A stretch of DNA of 32,453 nt from a virus. Every line of letters begins with the position of its first letter. Within the stretch, counting starts at the first letter, position 1. Below the pieces are notes generated by a model that worked only from the letters and a program-made list of their open reading frames with translations, made no database searches and was not told where the DNA came from. A program made the translations under genes and the position numbers. This document shows positions 29,772-32,453 of this stretch, piece by piece. The stretch is taken from IMG/VR virus record IMGVR_UViG_3300009537_000094, positions 1 to 32,453 of that record, one strand, 5' to 3'.

Positions 29772-31023
29772 AAAACTTACTAAAGAGCAGGAGGCGCGTT
29801 TTCCTGAGTTTATAGATAAATGGATGCGAATTGGTTTAAGCACAGATCCAATTAATAAGGAGAAAGCGAAATATGGAATATACCTGGCTTATAAGATTGC
29901 GAATTTGGGTAGACCGAAGATTGTTTTTTGCACTTCACCATTAGCCCAGGGGTTAATTATATATTTTTGTTTAACTCTTAAAAAGGATTCCGTGGGGGCT
30001 TCCGTGTTGGATTCCGTGAGGGATTCCGTGTGGGATTCCGTGGGGGATTCCGTGGGGGCTTCCGTGTTGGATTCCGTGAGGGATTCCGTGAGGGATTCCG
30101 TGGGGGATTCCGTGAGGGATTCCGTGATGGATTCCGTGAGGGCTTCCGTGAGGGCTTCCGTGATGGATTCCGTGAGGGATTCCGTGATGGATTCCGTGAG
30201 GGCTTCCGTGAGGGCTTCCGTGTTGGCTTCCGTGAGGGATTCCGTGTGGGATTCCGTGAGGGCTTCCGTGTGGGATTCCGTGGGGGATTCCGTGGGGGCT
30301 TCCGTGTGGGATTCCGTGGGGGCTTCCGTGATGGATTCCGTGAGGGATTCCGTGATGGATTCCGTGGGGGCTTCCGTGTGGGCTTCCGTGTGGGCTTCCG
30401 TGTGGGCTTCCGTGTATGGGCAACACGATGCCTGGTGGCTCAGTTTTTATGATTATTTTTGTGAGGTTTGTGGGCTAAAAAAACAAACAGAAAAATTGGC
30501 TGGATTATGGATAATTTCTAAAAATGCGGGGTGGGCTGCTCCCCATGAAAAAATATGTTGGGTGTCTGATAGACATAATGTTTGTAGATTAAATTCTAAT
30601 GGTAAAATTCATTCAGAAAAAGGGCCAGCCATTGCATACCCAGATGGTTTTGAAATATACGGTCTAAATGGTGTTAGAGTTCCGAAATGGCTAGTCATGA
30701 CACCTGATGAGAAAATTGATTCTAGAAAAATTTTAGAAGAAAAAAATGTTGAAATTAGGAGAGAGATAATGCGTAAGATTGGACCTGAGAGAATTTCCAT
30801 TAAACTGGGAGCAAAGTGTATCAATAAAGTTGGAGATTATGAACTTTTAGATATACCCATCGGTTCAGGCAGAACAAATCCATATTTAAAAATGAGAAAT
30901 CCGAGTACAGCTACATGGCATCTGGAATGCGTACCAAAGGACATAAAAAATGTCGAGCAGGCTGTGAATTGGCGGGGAAAGGGTGATAAAAATAAACCAT
31001 GGAATCCCGAAATATTAACCTAG
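29758..31023 (+). CDS. DUF6745-type protein with 36-unit DSVx repeat insert
   Basis: 421 residues from GTG 29758, which has GAGGAAGAG upstream and overlaps the partner gene; an in-frame ATG at 29725 lies deep inside that gene. The N-terminus (TKEQEARFPEFIDKWMRIGL, VFCTSPLAQG) and C-terminus (AGWAAPHEKICWVSDRHN, EKGPAIAYPDGFEIYGLNGV) match DUF6745. Between them, residues 77-220 are 36 four-residue units of the form (D/A)SVx with x = R, G, W, M, L or Y. The array could form a long extended or helical spacer. The family's biochemical function is not known to me. Confidence 0.8.
   Translation: MSKIEKLTKEQEARFPEFIDKWMRIGLSTDPINKEKAKYGIYLAYKIANLGRPKIVFCTSPLAQGLIIYFCLTLKKDSVGASVLDSVRDSVWDSVGDSVGASVLDSVRDSVRDSVGDSVRDSVMDSVRASVRASVMDSVRDSVMDSVRASVRASVLASVRDSVWDSVRASVWDSVGDSVGASVWDSVGASVMDSVRDSVMDSVGASVWASVWASVWASVYGQHDAWWLSFYDYFCEVCGLKKQTEKLAGLWIISKNAGWAAPHEKICWVSDRHNVCRLNSNGKIHSEKGPAIAYPDGFEIYGLNGVRVPKWLVMTPDEKIDSRKILEEKNVEIRREIMRKIGPERISIKLGAKCINKVGDYELLDIPIGSGRTNPYLKMRNPSTATWHLECVPKDIKNVEQAVNWRGKGDKNKPWNPEILT
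29986..30417 (+). repeat. 36 x 12-bp tandem array coding (D/A)SVx
   Basis: 36 in-phase units of G(A/C)TTCCGTGNNG. Bases TTCCGTG are fixed in all units. Position 2 toggles A/C (22 Asp, 14 Ala). The fourth codon varies as AGG (12), GGG (8), TGG (7), ATG (5), TTG (3) and a final TAT (1). No synonymous change occurs at Ser or Val, so the array is young or maintained at DNA level. Lack of stops makes several frames open on both strands; those are shadows. Confidence 0.95.
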
Positions 31024-31087
31024 TTTAAAACAAATAAAACCAGGTAATAATAGTTTGTTCTCCAAAAATAGTGGATAAAATTAGGTA

Positions 31088-31116
31088 TTGACAAGTGACA
31101 ATTAATGTGCTATACA
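31088..31116 (+). promoter_or_regulatory. Strong sigma-70-type promoter for the accessory block
   Basis: TTGACA (31088-31093) and TATACA (31111-31116) with a 17-base spacer. It sits in the only sizeable gap between the DUF6745 gene and the pentapeptide gene and should drive the pentapeptide, HTH and 32071 genes. Its presence suggests that this block is expressed on its own schedule rather than only by readthrough. Confidence 0.75.
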
Positions 31117-31145
31117 GTAGTATGACTATAATTCACGGGGGGGAT

Positions 31146-31673
31146 ATGAAAAAAGAAATTAAATCACGATTCAGTGGGAGTGTGCTGTTTTCTGGTGAAT
31201 ACAGTTCCCTAAAAATTGCTCTGGAGTCTGCCGTTAAATTGAAAACAGATCTACGGGGCGCGGATCTGAGGGGTGCAAATCTGCGAGGTGTATATCTGAG
31301 AGGTGTAAAAGGAATAAATAAATATTTATGCAATCCACTTTTTGGGCTGTTCGATCAACCAGGAAAAATCAGAGCATATAAATTAGTTAATGAAAAATTG
31401 AAGGGCATATATAATGGTTGTCTTAAATACGAAATTGGAAAAACTATTTCGGTTGAAAAATACGACACAAATGAAAATAACGAATGTGGTGAGGGCATTA
31501 ATTTAGCTACGTTGGATTGGTGTATTCGTGAATGGAAAAGGGGATATAAAATAATAATTTGTGAATTTAAATCTCAGGATATTGAGGCTATCCCAATTGC
31601 CACAGATGGCGAATTCCGTGTCAAAAAATGCAAAGTGATTGGTGAAAAAGATTTAACAACTATAGGTCTGTAA
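31146..31673 (+). CDS. Pentapeptide-repeat protein
   Basis: 175 residues from ATG 31146, chosen because a G-rich ribosome site (ACGGGGGG) lies just upstream. After a short beta N-terminus (RFSGSVLFSGEYSSLKIALE) come about four pentapeptide repeats near residues 38-57 (DLRGADLRGANLRGVYLRGV), which make a short right-handed beta-helix. A C-terminal domain of about 120 residues follows (GEGINLATLDWCIREWKRGY, then DIEAIPIATDGEFRVKKC). The architecture is common in phage genomes. Pentapeptide proteins can mimic DNA or bind gyrase, but this one has too few repeats to say that. Confidence 0.75.
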   Translation: MKKEIKSRFSGSVLFSGEYSSLKIALESAVKLKTDLRGADLRGANLRGVYLRGVKGINKYLCNPLFGLFDQPGKIRAYKLVNEKLKGIYNGCLKYEIGKTISVEKYDTNENNECGEGINLATLDWCIREWKRGYKIIICEFKSQDIEAIPIATDGEFRVKKCKVIGEKDLTTIGL

Positions 31674-31719
31674 GGGGACAGATATGAGAGATTGACCATT
31701 ATTGGAAAAGGAGAATGAA

Positions 31720-31884
31720 ATGAAAACACTGCACCAATTCGTTAAAATAAGCGGCTCTCAGGAGAAAGCCGCTATAAAAATAAGAGTATCTATATTTACT
31801 ATAAATAGGTGGCTGAAAGGAAAAAATAAGCCCAAAAGCGGCATAGTACTGGACAAATTGAAGGAATTGGGCATAAAAGTATAG
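31720..31884 (+). CDS. Second Cro-like helix-turn-helix protein (54 aa)
   Basis: 54 residues from ATG 31720, with AAGGAG seven bases upstream; a TTG six codons earlier is open but less likely. MKTLHQFVKISGSQEKAAIK, then VSIFTINRWLKGKNKP. The length, FVxxxGSQEKAA start and WLxGxxxP helix end match the HTH at 22577, so the two are paralogues. The recognition helix differs, so they probably bind different operators or compete at one. It may regulate the accessory block from the promoter at 31088. Confidence 0.75.
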   Translation: MKTLHQFVKISGSQEKAAIKIRVSIFTINRWLKGKNKPKSGIVLDKLKELGIKV

Positions 31885-32070
31885 AGAGCTTAATGCAAAT
31901 ATTTTTATGAAAAACCCATGCAGTTTAAATTAATGCCGATATGACTATCGGAGATATACGTTTAAGAATATATTTAAACCATTGATTTATATGTTTGCAC
32001 ATATACCAATAATTTGTTGTATACATATGTGGTAGCACTGCATGGCTTGGTTAAGTATAGGAGAATAGCA

Positions 32071-32334
32071 ATGAAAAAAATAGTTAATGTCAAGGAATTA
32101 AATGGCGAAGGGCTTGAAGCACTGTTAGGAGAGAGAGTAACTCTGTTCTGTGTTAATTACATTTATACTGGAAAATTGACTGGTGTGAATAAAACCTGCG
32201 TTCTACTCGAAGATGCAGCAATTGTTTATGAGACTGGCGAACTAACAGGATTGGATTGGAAAGATGCCCAAAATCTCCCTAATAATTGGTATGTCAAGCG
32301 ACATGCTATCGAGAGTTTTGGAATGCTTAAATGA
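32071..32334 (+). CDS. Small beta-rich protein, possible SH3/Sm-like barrel
   Basis: 87 residues from ATG 32071 with AGGAG about seven bases upstream. Strands are predicted in VTLFCVNYIYTGKLTGVNKT and CVLLEDAAIVYETGELTG, a strand-turn pattern like Sm or SH3-type small barrels, then AQNLPNNWYVKRHAIESFG. Similar small proteins appear near pentapeptide or DUF6745 genes in phages as I recall. The intergenic stretch before it (31885-32070) holds CCGAT/ATCGG and TGTATACA short palindromes and a TTGCAC box with poor -10 spacing. Function unknown. Confidence 0.65.
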   Translation: MKKIVNVKELNGEGLEALLGERVTLFCVNYIYTGKLTGVNKTCVLLEDAAIVYETGELTGLDWKDAQNLPNNWYVKRHAIESFGMLK

Positions 32335-32347
32335 CAATGTTGTGTCG

Positions 32348-32453
32348 ATGGAGGAGCGGGAGCTTGAGCGGGAGCAGGAGCAGGAGCTGGAGCGGGATCT
32401 GGAGCTGGAGCAGGAGCTGGAGCAGGAGCAGGAGCGGGAGCAGGAGCGGGAGC
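32348..32453 (+). CDS. Partial Glu-rich repeat protein, runs off the window
   Basis: From ATG 32348 the frame reads Met then alternating Glu with Arg, Leu or Gln (for example ERELEREQEQELERDLELEQ) and stays open to the end, so the gene is cut by the window. A second frame from ATG 32331, overlapping the previous stop as ATGA, is also open and would read Ser-Arg/Trp/Gly repeats. Translation coupling favours 32331; the more protein-like Glu coil favours 32348. I cannot decide between them here. Confidence 0.35.
   Translation, partial: MEERELEREQEQELERDLELEQELEQEQEREQERE
32351..32453 (+). repeat. GAGCNG hexamer tandem array, open at the window end
   Basis: About 17 tandem hexamers of GAG C(A/G/T)G, with two deviating units (GAGCTT near the start and GATCTG). 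GAG and the C and G of the second codon are fixed; the middle base of that codon varies. The array continues past the window. It shares the fixed-backbone, one-variable-site pattern with the 12-bp array at 29986. Confidence 0.85.

Noticed and set aside
29971-30452. Long open frames on the minus strand and in another plus frame across the 12-bp array (His/Gly/Pro and Gly/Phe/Arg repeats).
   Set aside because: They are by-products of a stop-free repeat; the flanking conserved domains are only in the DSVx frame.
1-32453. CRISPR array, diversity-generating retroelement, insertion sequence, integrase or attachment site.
   Set aside because: No spacer-repeat pattern, reverse transcriptase, transposase or recombinase motif was seen; the repeats found lie inside coding frames or are hairpins.

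Overview
The window reads as most or all of the genome of a tailed dsDNA phage, probably podovirus-like, of an unidentified bacterium. The phage evidence is a linked small terminase candidate, large terminase, portal, scaffold, major capsid protein and head-tail adaptor, followed by large putative ejection proteins and a lysis cluster. There is no tail-tube, tape-measure or sheath gene. The DNA is AT-rich, most starts have AAGGAG-type ribosome sites, and many genes overlap as TAATG or ATGA. I see no integrase, attachment site or tRNA. I cannot name the host.

Layout. 104-1421 (+): small membrane and unknown proteins. 1434-4232 (-): a calcineurin-like phosphoesterase, small Zn and membrane proteins, a probable cysteine-type endolysin and an XhlA-like membrane protein. 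4234-11865 (-): three putative internal virion proteins, a large propeller-like tail protein, the head-tail adaptor, a coiled-coil protein and a Zn-finger protein. 11912-13815 (-): major capsid and scaffold genes. 13966-17422 (-): small membrane proteins, two fibre-like proteins and other exported proteins, and two tiny Arg/Lys-rich proteins. 17422-21228 (-): portal, TerL and the TerS candidate. 21229-22576: a mostly non-coding switch region with one small leftward gene, a palindrome, twin hairpins and a strong rightward promoter. 22577-29054 (+): Cro-like HTH, Zn proteins, P-loop recombinase-like ATPase, DUF669 ssDNA-binding-type protein, Hjc-like nuclease, replication initiator/loader, primase-helicase and RNA ligase. 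29055-32453 (+): an accessory block with a DUF6745-type protein carrying 36 DSVx repeats and its partner, a pentapeptide-repeat protein, a second Cro-like HTH, a small barrel-like protein and a hexamer repeat that runs off the window.

Four things stand out. (1) The major capsid gene has no usable start on its main open frame and appears split near codon 5 by an ORF-less group I intron of about 195 nt, with recognisable P3, P4-P6, P7, P8 and P9 elements. (2) The replication-protein gene is preceded by a nested, pseudoknotted set of long inverted repeats whose outer stem includes its ribosome site and start codon. (3) Six proteins in the virion gene block carry apparent Sec signal peptides, including the large tail protein and both fibre-like proteins. 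(4) Two tandem arrays near the right end keep a fixed DNA backbone and vary at only a few positions.

The rightward arm probably runs early: transcription starts at the TTGACA/TACAAT promoter at 22522, expresses the HTH regulator, then recombination and replication genes. The leftward arm carries packaging, head, tail and lysis genes in the usual late order. Function calls rest on motifs and gene order read by eye; no database search was possible.
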